From Phoronis australis (taxonomy: Eukaryota; Phoronida; Phoronidae): a stretch of 43,522 bases of DNA. Below are positions 1-11,411 of this stretch, piece after piece (positions within the stretch are counted from its first letter, which is position 1; each line of letters begins with the position of its first letter). Below the pieces are notes generated by a model. That model was given only the letters and a program-made list of their open reading frames with translations, did no database searches and was not told the origin of the DNA. The DNA lies in assembly GCA_002633005.1 (NCBI GenBank), contig NMRA01000057.1:2433-45954 (forward strand), read 5' to 3'. A program made the position numbers and the translations under genes.

Positions 1-401
1 AGTAAACAAATTACATCATCACTGTTCTGACCTCAGTCTTCTAGAAAGTTCCACACTATTTTGTAGTAAACAAATTACATCATCACTGTACTTAACTTAG
101 GGGTCATGCCAATCAAACAGAATAACAAAACAAAACAATACAACTAAAAATAATGTCAGACTATATTCTGACACAATCTGAGAACTAGTTTCGGCTGTGT
201 ATGTGGTCTGAACAAAAGTTAAATATTTGATGGAATGGAAAATTCTTTCATAGCTTGATTTTTAAAAAGTACTTGTGTTCTAATGCTTACCACTAAGTTA
301 AATATGTCAACAAGAAAAGTGGTTGCTTGCTTGGAAAGCATATGGGATCGGAGATGGGGTGGTTTTGGAGGATCCTGCTTCTGATTGCAAACCAGTGGAA
401 T

Positions 402-708
402 CAGTGGCGGATCAAGGATACCATAAGGGCGGGTCCGACATGTTGACTCGGGTAACCGGGCAAAGTGTATGTACAGCAGGCCTAAAGTTGCGGGAGCCTG
501 GTATGTGAACCATCTCTTCGGAAAATCTGCCGGTGGCCTAAAAAATATAAACGGGACAACCGCAAGCTGGGGGCCCCCTTCTCTGCGTCCTAGTTGCTTA
601 TTCAATAATTCCTCGCGCTTAGCGCTCTTGCTGTTTTATTCTTGCTTGCGGCAGCTAAGGGGGGTGGAGGGAGCGGGCTCCCTGGGTCCCCTCCTAAATA
701 CGCCTATG
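402..708. mobile_element. MITE-like element with imperfect hAT-like ends
   Basis: The left end reads CAGTGGCGGATCAAGGA and the right end, read inward on the other strand, CATAGGCGTATTTAGGA. The shared pattern CA..GGCG.AT..AGGA is typical of short non-autonomous elements common in marine invertebrates. I see no convincing target-site duplication. The interior has no recognisable transposase; the 128-codon open frame on the - strand across it resembles no family I know and is probably chance. The hAT assignment is inferred from the ends only. Confidence 0.4.
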
Positions 709-868
709 GGAACTAGTGGTTGAGGAATGTCATGTTGGATCCTCATTGAGACACTTAACTAGTTTCAACAATCGAAAGATGAAGATATTCTTGTGTCAAA
801 AATGGCTGTAACGCTTTTGACCCTAGAAACGAACTCAAGCAACAAGTTATAATGTAGTATGGGCTGGC

Positions 869-1800
869 ATGATAAACAGCCAACAGCACTTTAAGATCAT
901 TGCTGATGTGGAGAGAAAGTGGGCTGCCACGGTCACTTGTATAGAAGGTGAAGTTCATGATCTAACAAGCATGCTCGTTGAACTCAATTTGGCATCACAA
1001 ATCCATAAGTTTGACATATTACCTTTGTTGTGCATTTTAGTCACTGACTGTTCCAAGTTGACTTAATAGTCAACATGGAAATGCGCTGTTTGATGTTTTA
1101 TATTACAACCCAACAAAAAGTGAAGCTGCTGTGGAACATGCTACTCAACAGCCTGTAGACGCAGCCATGGCTTGGACATTCGCACACTTTAAATTTAGGC
1201 TGGATTTTTTGACGTGGACAACTCAAACATCACAATTCTCTCACTTATGACCACAGCATTTGGATTTTGTAAGCTCATTTTGTGAATTCACAAATCATGG
1301 CTACCCATCCAAAAATCTTGGCTCCCGGTGTTGCATCCAGCTTTGTTACCTTTAAACACTCTTCAAACACTCTTCCCTGAGTCATGCACATGATTCTTAG
1401 TCACGTGAGTTTTTGAACTGATTATTGGTTGCAAAAGCTGTGTTTGATTTGTGTGAATAGGGATCAGCTTACAATTAGGTTTACACTGTATGAGTGGTCT
1501 TCACGAGTGTTTGGCAATTGTTGTTCTGGTAGCCTGCCAATGGACTAGATAACATATATTATGTTTTTGAGTTTTACATTTGCAGGTGTAGAAATGCTGG
1601 CAGCTAGTACCCAAGCAGCAGGGGAGCCATACAGCACAATGGGGTGGGCTCTGAAGTCAGCATAAAGGTCTGATCTAAATGACTGAAAGCGTAAAAATGT
1701 TTTTGACTGATGCATTCAACGAAGGCATGAAAACTGGTCAAAAAGGCGATCCAGTGAGGTGTTCTCAACAAACGAGAACCGCGGGACACAATCATAGAAT
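869..1800 (+). pseudogene. Decayed protein-coding gene remnant, three pieces
   Basis: Three coding-like pieces lie in order. The first (869-1066) contains KIIADVERKWAATVTCIEGE. The second (about 1081-1250) contains NPTKSEAAVEHATQQPVDAA and ends at a stop. The third begins after a good acceptor (TTTACATTTGCAG ending at 1585), reads TMGWALKSA, meets a stop at 1663-1665, then shifts frame and reads MFLTDAFNEGMKTGQKGDP. From memory, the last piece resembles the conserved tail (GWALK ... FL...F..G..TGQK.DP) of uncharacterised, often zinc-finger-linked proteins multiplied in invertebrate genomes. At least two stops and one frameshift separate the pieces, so this is not an active gene. That the three pieces belong to one gene is inference. 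Confidence 0.4.
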
Positions 1801-2370
1801 TGCTGTTTGAATATCTTGAGCAGTATCCATGTAGATTGTAATCATCAGTGTTACTGTTTTCTTGTTGTGCACCTTATGGTGTGTCTATTGCTATGAAGTA
1901 ATGTTGTTAGTGAGTTTGATTCCATGATTTTTTCTGTGAAATTACTTCTCACCCCAAGAGTGTTCCTTTAACTGTCATTTCCAGGTTATTCGTATGCATT
2001 AATATACAGTACAAGCCAAACGTATCCTGACAAAATAACCCGGAATTCCTTGCCGTTACAGCTGATGCAAAAGTAGAATTCGTGGTCAAAGTGGTCTTCC
2101 TTTGTGACTGAAAATGAAGGGAAACAGGAAAATTAGTATGGTGGCTAAGACATTCTGTAATTAGTGTTGGTAATAGTTATTACTATTCATTTTTACATTA
2201 ACAGGACTAGCCATCAAGTGGGGTAAAGATTTATAATGTCTGATTACTTTTGCCTTGTTCTGTATGAGTGTTTGCAAGCATACGTGTGTAGGCCCATTAT
2301 GTTGTCATCCCTTGGTGAATGTAAAATTTTACAAATGAGATGACACAAGAGAGTTTTGGAATGTATTTGA
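1801..2370. other. AT-rich spacer
   Basis: No exon, RNA gene or clear repeat was recognised here. Confidence 0.4.
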
Positions 2371-2596
2371 CTACCACTGGGCCCCTAGTGGCAACTTTAC
2401 TTCTTCATGTTAGTCTCTTTTTCTAGCAAGTTCCTTGACTGATTTTCATCAAATGTCGCAAATAAGTTACAGTTATGGAGACAGACAAGTTGTCCTATTT
2501 CCTGACATACCTATGTACTCTGCACAGAATTATTGCCATTGAGATTAGCACGACTGACACTGATTGTTGATTGGACGATCTCCTATGGCGCCCTTT

Positions 2597-2637
2597 AATG
2601 GCAGTACTGTAGGGGTCACCCCTACAGCACTGCCATT
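2597..2637. repeat. Near-perfect 41-nt palindrome (hairpin)
   Basis: Arms 2597-2616 and 2618-2637 are reverse complements over 20 bases with one mismatch and a single-base centre. The core is CTGTAGGGGT / ACCCCTACAG. It sits at the junction between the 2.4-3.2 kb repeats and the segment shared with 34.3 kb. Confidence 0.8.
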
Positions 2638-2765
2638 ACGGTAAAATTAAAGGTAAGTAGGCGCCCAAAGCCCACCGTATCACCTTGACCACTGAACGTG
2701 CGTAGGCACTACGCTCAAATGCCAAAAGGTGGTTGGTTGTGCCTACCTGTGCCTATGCGCCACTA
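2638..2765 (+). repeat. Dispersed repeat, copy 1 (inverted partner near 34.4 kb)
   Basis: It contains AGGTAAGTAGGCGCCCAAA, then CAAATGCCAAAAGGTGGTT and GTGCCTACCTGTGCCTA. The reverse complement of about 34318-34460 carries the same blocks in the same order with scattered substitutions. Confidence 0.7.
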
Positions 2766-3160
2766 CAACAGTGCTTAATGGCACTTTAGGTTTTCTTTAT
2801 GTGTGCCTCTATATCTACCAAGTTTGTTGTTGTATTTTCGTGCAATATTGTATATTTGTTTCTGTTGAGGAAACGAGAACAAACCGCTATTTTCGGCTGG
2901 ATTTAAAATATTCTGTGCCACTAAAGATTATTATTTCTGGCAGCAGTCTATCTGTCCTTGAAATTGCTGAGAGGATAGTTCGGAAATTTTGCTCATGTGT
3001 TCTTATTGAGATGATCACGACTGACAGATTTTCTGATGGTTGCAATCACCTATGCGCCCGGAGTGGCAATTTGTTTGTTTATCTGCACCGCAATATTTAC
3101 AAAGTTCTGTTGATGAATGTGGGTGCAATTTGATGTATGTGTTTCATTTTTGAAGAGAGT

Positions 3161-4721
3161 AGGCCCGGCATAAATTTTATGACATGTCTGAGTGCTGTGG
3201 CGTCTTCTAGCGTTCACATTTTTCCGTTGTAATTCGAACGCATAAATGAAAAAATTCTAAAATCCACCCAGGCCGAAATACGTAACACGTAAATGCCCTG
3301 CAATGCAGTTCAAACTTCAAGCGAGAGGCGAAAAAAATTAGATGTTTCTTCTAATGTTGGTTACGAATTTAATAACTTACTTAGAATGAAAGTAAATAAC
3401 TCGAAATACTTGTTTGGGGAATTCCATGATTATAGGGCGATTCTGTGTGTGGCACTGTTTCCCGTCTGTGCAATACGTAGGTCACCTAGTCACATGCAAA
3501 GCAACCTGTTACTTCGGCGGTGAACCACGCCCGGATTTGGCTGTTAGAAGTGCGAGAAAATAATACTTCTTTTTAAAAATAAATGTGTTGTGGTGGAGTA
3601 TCAAAAACTGTGATTGACTTTGGACATGATAAGTGTCAATATCAACAAATTGTCCATTTATAATCCACTGCAGAAGACGCTATCAACCAGACGTCCCCGG
3701 CAGTCACTGCCGACGTCCGTTGCCAAACCCCAGGCGACTCCAAATTTGCAAGTAAAGAGCTCGGAAAAACGATGGGAAAACGTAAAAATACGAGCGCCAA
3801 ATTCAAACAGGGAGTTTTGATGTTTTTTTGGTCGTCATCTTATACGAGGTCAAGTCCAGTTACACAAGCGCGAGTGCAAAAATATACCGTCCGGTCACTC
3901 CTATTTTCGACCGGAGATTTTCGCCTGTTTCGAGTGTCGGTGGGCTTGAGTTGTGAATTTGTTGAGGAATGAGGATATCCGTTCGCTGTAGACTTATAAA
4001 TTGCAAGATAGTTTTCCTCATGTCCTTTTAAATGCAACTTCATTGTTTCACATAAGTGTAAACTGTTTGCCTAAGCTGCATGAAAGTAATGCACTTCTCT
4101 TTTGAGAGCTTCAAGATACATTGAGTTTTGAAGACATGCTGCGAATTATCTGTCGAACATGCAACTCTACATAGATTATCTTAAGGATTTAGAGATCTTG
4201 ATTTTTGCACTCTGGTGACAAAGCACACATCCTGAATGGAACAAACCGTTTGATGTTTGAATAGTCTCTTTCTTTGCCGTCCTTTGGATTAAAAAACATG
4301 CAAACGGTGTCGACTAAAATGCAAGGAAAGTTATCTTTTTGTAAAAATTACATTTTTCTTTCCGTGAAAGGGGGAAACTTCCTTCCTGACCGCCCCCTCC
4401 CGACTCCCCCCTCCCCTTCTGCTGGCCACAGAATCACGCTTCGTGCTAGTCATCATTCTAACAAATTTGGACCCCTACTTTATCTATTCTAGATGAGTCC
4501 CTGTACTTCTGTCCGAATATTTAAAGGGCCAATTTGGTCTTTTAAAAACCGGTCAAAGATTTTTGAAAAAAGGTATCGTTGTATTTTTTGCTCTAAAGTT
4601 AAAAAAATACGATTTTTTATGTTTAACGATGAAGTTAAACAGTCTTCGTCCAGAAAATGAAAATTTAACTATTATTTTATCTAAAAACATTTAATGTGCT
4701 GGCCATGCCCCCCATACTGCA
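3161..4721. other. Spacer without recognised genes
   Basis: Only short open frames occur, without splice-site support or family resemblance. A pyrimidine-rich tract (CCCCCTCCC-like) lies near 4391-4417. Confidence 0.4.
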
Positions 4722-5127
4722 TGAAATAGTCCCAAAATAGGGACGCGACTTAGTTCTCTATATCTACTGATTATTTATGGACTTGTGAACACACCGATTG
4801 TCTTTTATTATGCTGTTTTAGTTTCATTTATGAAGAAAATTAAATCAATTAATTAGTTTCATTACTTAGTCAACTTTTTGTTTTGATACAAATCGAGACT
4901 GAACTCGACGTTGAATTCTCAACATTATCGAAAATGTATCATGCAGCGCTCCTAACTTTGAGACTAAGTCCTTATTTGTTTTCATTGAATTCAAGGCTCA
5001 GTTTTTAGTTTATAAGGCAAAGATGGATAGAAAGAAAAAAGATTACATCTGAGTGTAAGCAAAGACAGAAATAGGCAAAAAGATTTAGGGAACTTAGTTG
5101 AGTCCCTATTATTTTGGAACAGTTTCA
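4722..5127. mobile_element. MITE-like element with terminal inverted repeats of about 47 bp
   Basis: The left arm (4722-4768) and the reverse complement of 5081-5127 align along their length: both carry CCAAAAT, AGGGAC, ACT.AGTT and CTA.ATCT with a few differences and a 3-base gap. The interior of about 310 bp is AT-rich and has no coding capacity. I read it as a non-autonomous DNA transposon; no target-site duplication was confirmed. Confidence 0.55.
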
Positions 5128-6164
5128 AGCAACCCAGCACAGGGTCTGATCATAATTCACTGAGCCGGTCTTACCGGGGGTCACTAACCGAGTATCGTGT
5201 TGTTTCTAGTTTCCATAAATAATGTCTGACGGTAGGTACAGTGTATGAATCAATATTTGGCGTGCAGTTGACCTGGATCCCCGGTTCAGGGATTTTGGAG
5301 GGGTGAAACTGCCTGCGTCATTCAGCGTGTTCACTGATGCAAAAAGTCGTAGTCTCTGCCCGCTTGCAAATATAAAATATCGTTGGATTACGCCAATGTT
5401 TAAATTTTATTTCATTTCAGATTCGATTAACATGTCCATTATTGAGTGTTGAGTTTTACAAAAGTGGTTGTAACCTTAAAACGCTCGGTAGTACGGTGCT
5501 CGGCCGATCGCAGAAACCACCGGAAGTGTAATTTGCTCATTGAGCAGAGTTAAATCATCCACAGAAATAGAAAAAATGAAGGGAGGGAAGGAGTCGGTGA
5601 AAATCCTCTTAAAAGTGTGTCTTTGAATTTATTTTCATTTATAGAGATGTCTATGTAAAACTTAAGATATCAAATGAGGCATTTATCAATTTTTTATATT
5701 TTTTTTTGTTTGGATGTTAACAAATACGTTAGGCACTTAAAGAATTTAACATTGGGAGAAATGCATTTTAACTGTGCACTTAAAGACCAAAATCAAGTTA
5801 GTGACATCTAATAACCCACGTTCTCTATATGTGTACCAAGTGCCACGCATGTAAAGCGATGACGAAAAAGACCTCATGAGATTCATTTGCACCTTGTTCA
5901 GGAAATAGTCCCTTATGGGGGTCCTTTCTTGATGAGGAACCTCTGTAATTCCTCAGTATACATGTACGTTCAATTCGTCATGAATATAAAAGCTAATGTA
6001 AGCCATCGGTGTCACGCTTTGTTGGGGCAAAATCGCTGAATTGCTGTACATCTGACCCATTCATCCTCAAAGGTCACTTGCCAGGCAAATTAGATTACCT
6101 GTTTGACTGGCAAGGGTTCAACTAAGAAATGGCGAAAGGTAAGCGAACGTTTCTTATCGAGATG
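5128..6164. other. Spacer without recognised genes
   Basis: No coding or structured feature is supported. A small ATG followed by AAAG/GTAAGC near 6129-6140 could mimic a first exon, but nothing downstream joins to it. Confidence 0.35.
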
Positions 6165-6213
6165 TCCCCTCCCTCCCTCCCTCCCTCCCCCTCTCTCTCT
6201 CTCTTTCTGTCTT
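6165..6213. repeat. CCCT / CT microsatellite
   Basis: A polypyrimidine run of CCCT units passes into CT units on the + strand. Confidence 0.9.
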
Positions 6214-6490
6214 TTGACACTACGAGCGACTCTGCATCAAGCTGTCAAACAAAAAGTTTAGTAGTGTTTTCAAAGAATTTTGTGTTAACGAAGGGCTGCT
6301 ACCAAACATGGATTGGTTGTATTAGCGAAATTGTGCCCGTCAGTTGCAACGTATGCCATTTTGAAAGTGCCCGAATATTCCCTTTCAAGTATGTAAATTA
6401 GCAGTAAATAAATATTGAGATGAGGTCTGATCTAATTGTGAAGCGTATGCTTTCAGTTGTTTAATTTGAACTGACTGGTGACAGATGCCT

Positions 6491-6942
6491 GTGGATTGTT
6501 CTGAAACCCCCTCCATCCCCACGACTCTCTCGACCCACGACCCCCTCCACCCACGGCCAAAACCCCCTCGTCGACCCAGTCTACATAAGGTCGACTCGCA
6601 AGCTTCGACTTGCAGGATGAATGAGTGGGCTGTGGGTAGGCCTGGCTTTTCCCTGTTTTTTTTTTTTGCAATTGAGATAGTCGATTTGGCAAAATTCAAG
6701 GTCAAAAAGATGAAAAAATACAGCGCGGCGTAATCAAACCAAAAGCCTGCGGTTACAAATGTCGTTCCCGACAGAGAGTAATCGTCTCGTCTGGTCTTCA
6801 GTGAATGAAAGATTCTGATCAACCTTTTTTGCCGGCGGAGAGAGTGCGAGGAACCGAACAAAACTGCTGTGGGTCGAGAGAGTCAGATCGAGGGGGTCGA
6901 GGTGTGGGGGGGTCGAGGGGGTTTAAGAACAATTCGATTCCT
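6491..6942. mobile_element. Terminal-inverted-repeat element with GGGTCGAG repeats
   Basis: The left end (GGATTGTTCTGAAACCCCC) matches the reverse complement of the right end (GAATTGTTCTTAAACCCCC). Both ends continue into GGGTCGAG-type direct repeats, giving inverted arms of roughly 60 bp or more. A poly-T run interrupts the interior near 6655-6668. The reverse complement of the left two thirds is clearly related to about 37715-38011. The open frames crossing it on both strands are artefacts of GC-rich repeats. Confidence 0.6.
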
Positions 6943-8241
6943 TTCGTGAGGATATCAAAGAAAATGAAATTTACACAAATTTTACATCCTTGAACATTAT
7001 GCTAAATAGAAAGCGGATGTTTTTCCACGAGAAAGACGTGTATTCTAGGCTGAACAATGTTGCCATTGAATTTAATGACGAAGGATGTCTTTATTTTTAT
7101 CGATCTGTCTTAAATGTTTGCAATTCCCTGACGTTAAAACTGGTGTACTGCCACCTGTCTTTGACAAATACTAAATTATCAGTCAGTGAATCAACGTTTA
7201 TATGGCAGTTAATTATATAATTAAAAGCCCCTAAGCTTTGCTGAAGGTGCGCAACTCTTGAAGCTCTGTCGTGAAGGCAGGTGTCGTACATGTAACTGTT
7301 GGTCACACGAACCTGGTCATAGCTATCCTTAGCGTACAGTTGCTGCGCATGCGTGTGTGTAACGTGATATCCTCTACAGGAACACACATTTTAGATTGGA
7401 CGGATGACAGATTTAATCCTAGGACTAAGGGAGTACACAAACGCACGTTCATCGGCTTACTTTTGAACCGAAACGTCTCCCGCTTTTGAAGTTTTCAATT
7501 CCAGCACCTTAAAAAAGTTGAAATCTACAATACTCCAACGACCAACTTGAATGAAACATTTACACCCACAACGCAAATATGCAGACTGAGAGTACAATGA
7601 CATGTATACACACGGAAAATGCTAACCATTCTAAATTGCTTGAAGGACGTCATAATGTATTTGCTCCAGTTTATATCACACATTTTTTGGACTTCTGCGA
7701 CGTTTCGTTGGGCGATTTTTCAGTGAATGACTAGAGAAATTAAGAACAATGCAGGTAATCGTTCACATTTATTATTGTACATGTAGTTTTAAAAGAACCT
7801 TTTAGTTTCAATTGAGTTGTTGTAATGTCACTGAGTGTATAAAATTCATATACCCAGACAATCCCATCAAATCAAAAAACTGCAGGCGGTCAGGTCTAAC
7901 CCAAATACATACTACTTAATAAATGCAAAAGAAAACAGGCATTGGTCTAGTCCATGTGGCTATAATTTCCTTTCATTTTCAATAGGCAATAGGTCAAAAT
8001 GAAAGTCAAAGATAGTTCCAGTCACGACTTCAACAATCTAATCAATGCAACCATCGCATTGGCCTATAGTTGACGTCCACCGCCACACTACTATATGTTC
8101 TTTTGTGGCTACTATTGTAAATTATTAATAGGGCCTTTCATGCTAACGCGCACGTTTTGGGGAGTTGCGGCCAGTACGACCGCTTAACTTCGGTCCTGGA
8201 TCGAAGTTAAAAGCACCAGTTCACTTCACAGTAAACTATGA
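6943..8241. other. Spacer without recognised genes
   Basis: AT-rich sequence with only short unsupported open frames, including overlapping opposite-strand frames at 7097-7489. Confidence 0.4.
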
Positions 8242-8732
8242 TGGGCCGTTGGGGGGAAAGTGTCGCCCGAAAAATACGAGCGTAATCGTGTACATTACGC
8301 CGTTAATTACGCCGTAAAATTACGAGCGTAATTTAATTTTTTACGGCGTAAAATTACGCTTGTAATTTAGTTTAAACTCTTAGCCAATGACGTTGGGTTT
8401 TACAATCCACGATCGCGCGCGCTCATGGGAATACTTATTTACAGACGGATTTCATGTCTACGATACAAGCGCTGAATCATGGCGGATCAAATCGCTGCTG
8501 CCATGTCAGCGATTGTGAAAGAACGAGCTGACCAGCAACAGTCGTGTATGCTAGGTCATCACTGATTGGTTTAAATTTGGAGCGTTCTTAAGGTATTTTA
8601 CGAGCGTAATTTACGGCGACATTTCCCCCATTTAATTTACGGGCGTAATTTTACTGCAACACTTTTGCAATTTAACTTACGCTCGTAATTACGAGCGTAA
8701 TATTACGGCGACACTTTCCCCTCAACGGCCCA
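8242..8732. mobile_element. 491-bp terminal-inverted-repeat transposon (non-autonomous)
   Basis: The ends are inverted repeats of about 27 bp (TGGGCCGTTG then GGGGAAAGTGTCGCC) with one or two mismatches. Inside both ends are arrays of TTACGAGCGTAAT, TTACGGCGTAA and close variants, in both orientations. They include a perfect 24-nt palindrome at 8677-8700 (half site TTACGCTCGTAA). Such subterminal arrays often bind the transposase. The interior is too short for a transposase; a 28-codon frame at 8479-8565 is the only candidate coding piece. I found no clear target-site duplication and cannot assign the superfamily. Confidence 0.75.
8677..8700. repeat. Perfect 24-nt palindrome in the transposon end
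   Basis: The half site is TTACGCTCGTAA followed directly by its exact complement. It is the tightest of several copies of the TTACG(A/C/G)(G/T)CGTAA motif inside the element. Confidence 0.85.
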
Positions 8733-9268
8733 CCAAACAGAGCGGAGCGTCGACGCTGCGGTGGAGAATGAACGGCCAATTTTGGCCCCATCGGAAGTTG
8801 TCGACGGGTGCCATTGTTATCGTCAACAATTACAGGCTAGTGTCGTCGATGATAGTTGCTTATATTTTGCTCTAATAATCACCTATCGAATTAAAAATAA
8901 GTTTTATATCAAATTAAAAAATAGTGTGCAGAGTGTAGTTATTTATTAACTTTGAAAAACCGGCCCCTAGGTTTGGCCTTTTGGTTGCGTAGTGGTACGT
9001 AAAGCAACTTGCTAAGTAGCGCCTTTATGAGGCAGACGCTGAGACGTAGCTTTCTGAGACCATTTGCTGGAGCCTCTCCGAAACGCAAGGTAATTTGCAA
9101 GGCATTGTGGCTTAAAATCTTAGCCTATGGAACGGAAATCGCGACTTAATTCCAATAATGCAGAATGCCAGCCTCATCCCTGAATCTATTCAGTGGCCGC
9201 CGTTTCGGTTGTCTACACTAGTCTTTGTTTATGCGTTGTTTACATAAAGCATCCAACTCACCGATCCT

Positions 9269-9370
9269 ATGAGCCAGCAGCAGAAAAATAGTCAAAGCGG
9301 CGGACCTTTGAGTAAATATCGGGACCACATGTCAAGTATGGGCTGGGAAAATCACCAATATGTCCAACGG
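9269..9370 (+). CDS. Possible first coding exon
   Basis: ATG at 9269 opens 34 codons (begins MSQQQKNSQSGGPLSKYRDH) that end in CAACGG directly before GTAAAT, a fair splice donor, leaving phase 0. Without splicing the frame stops at TAG about 20 codons later. It lies upstream of the solute-binding gene on the same strand. However, the first recognised exon of that gene (11412) needs an incoming phase of 1, so a direct join is impossible and an unseen exon would be needed. I do not recognise the peptide. It could be the start of the same gene, of another gene, or chance. Confidence 0.3.
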
Positions 9371-11411
9371 GTAAATACAAAAAGCACACCGAGAGTGGTG
9401 TAGATGAAGTCATACAACCCACAAAACATTAATACGCGGACTAATGTCGAGTGCGATGTGACTTCATCTACGCTAATCGAGGTACGTTTTGTTTTTGTCC
9501 CATACACTACGAATTTCTAACTTTCTATCGTTTTTTCGTAAGATTTTCTTAAATGCTTCACCCAGAGTGTTCACTTGACGGATCACACCCTATACGTATG
9601 TACTTAGGTTACAAGTTTTCTCTAGTAAATTCAACAGTTTTAAATGTAAAGATTTATAAATAGAAAAGAGGTAAAGAGGGAAATAAAATTAAAACATTAA
9701 TTGTGCATGAACTTGTAGTATTACCTGAAATTAATTAAATAACAATAACATTTGATACATTTGATATAGTACATGTAGTTACCAAGAAATCGATGCCTGA
9801 GTTGCACACGATTAAATATTTAGCAAAAAAGTTTAGACAGATAACAGTTTTGTACCAGATGTAACGTTTAGGACCCGATTGCATGTCGAGTGTGATTTAT
9901 GCTGCTGTGTTTTTCTTACTTTAAAGTAATTTGGGAGAGCTAACGACATCAAGTAGACATTAACCTACGTTTTGAACCTTTCACGTCGATAGCAATCAGT
10001 TGAAGTAGGCGCGGGAGAGCAATACGGAAAATAATATCACATGGCCGTATTGCACCCGACGTGGTGTATGGGATAAAGTTGATAAATGTATTTCGGCGCC
10101 TTGTTCACGGCTGTCCGCTGATTGTTGTTGCATGATATTTGGGATTTTTGAAACGTAAAATAGATGATGTTCTGACGTCGATGCGTCTACCAGTCATCAG
10201 CCGGACGTCAGTGGAAGTCTAACAACTATCTACAGATCACCAGGCTAATGCAGGGCGATCTCGAACATGTCCCGATGACCTGCGCCGTCCAACGGTTCAT
10301 AAGTCGGGCGGACGACGGATTAATTTCATTTTTGCCGGTGGATATTTCTGTCGTTATAAACTTCCGAGAAGAGCCCGAATGTCGGCCAATTTGACCGTTG
10401 TAGCTCCGAAAATGATTAATAATTAGCATCAGAAAGTTATCGTGACCCTGACAGTGCAAGTGATCCGTCATTCTTAATCCGGCGGATTGGCCGAGTTTCG
10501 CTCGATGTATGGGAAAGGTATCAAATTTCAAGCCAGAAAATCTCTTCTTTCATGTACATATAGCTCACCTTCATTACACAACACCACAAATTCAACACAT
10601 TATTCGCTGATTGACAACCCAAAACTAGGTAACTAGGATAAATAATGAATTTATGATCTTAAAATCATCAGTGCATAAAAAAGAATGCACTTATCTAAAA
10701 CGTCAAAACTATTTCATAATGGCAGATATATAAATTCAAACCATTCGAAAGTATACATTGCAAAATCTCTAGTTATTTATGTAACGCTAAAGGTAGCAGA
10801 GTTAACAGCTTGCACAAGAGACCACCACTAACTCTAGCGAAATTGTTATTCAGAAAAACAATAAATGAGGGTAGAATGAAATAAATTAAAAGTAACAGAA
10901 ACCTTTTTCATAATCTATAAACGAGAATTTATGTGTGCTGTGTACATTGAGTGATAAAATGTCTGAAAATACCAGAACTTATTCACTGATTTGGGGTGGA
11001 CTGCATGATATGATTCTACAACATATGTATACGTAAAATGCTGAGCAAAACGAAAATTGAAAATCTGATTTTGCACAAAATTCAATACGTATATCTGATG
11101 TGCAGTACGTAAATACCAATTCTTTTGAAATCCTCTATTCAATATGCATAACAAATATTGACCACAAAATTCTGCACATCTTCAAAATTGATCTACGTAC
11201 ATGTAAATGTTTTTCATTTTTCATTTTGAGAAAGAACGTTTTCAATTTCGTTGTGCATGTTCAAAGCTGACATAACGAAAATAGCTGAGATTTATGAGTT
11301 TCCTCTGTTGCTAACGTAATTGCATGTCCAAAATAACTAGGAAAGCCAACTAAAGAGAACTGTTGCACATGTAAACCTACAGTGTGTTTCTCCTTACTTG
11401 TATCTTTTCAG
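9371..11411. other. Upstream region or intron
   Basis: No further exon recognised. The - strand open frame at 10226-10531 is GC-richer than its surroundings but matches nothing I know and shows no splice support. The missing 5' exon of the solute-binding gene should lie here or further upstream. Confidence 0.35.

Larger units (their letters stand above)
2371..3160. repeat. Diverged repeats of the GCGCCCCCTAGTGGC type
   Basis: Motifs related to GCGCCCCCTAGTGGC recur near 2378 (GGGCCCCTAGTGGCAA), 2588 (GGCGCCCTTTAATGGC), 2757 and 3054 (TGCGCCCGGAGTGGCAA). Two stretches about 470 bp apart (near 2540 and 3010) share an ATTGAGAT...ACGACTGACA block before the motif. A related patch lies at about 12837-13165. 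This looks like an old tandem or dispersed satellite. The 134-codon + strand frame at 2729-3133 runs through it, is cysteine- and aromatic-rich and is not considered a gene. Confidence 0.45.

Noticed and set aside
219-605. 128-codon frame on the - strand
   Set aside because: It crosses a MITE-like element, has no splice sites or family resemblance and overlaps frames on the other strand.
2729-3133. 134-codon + strand frame
   Set aside because: It runs through diverged satellite-like repeats and has no recognisable motif.
6385-6861. 158-codon - strand frame
   Set aside because: It spans the GGGTCGAG inverted-repeat element and is explained by its repeats.
10226-10531. 101-codon - strand frame, compared with a GC-richer patch near 28.3 kb
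   Set aside because: Side-by-side reading showed no real similarity, and neither has splice or family support.
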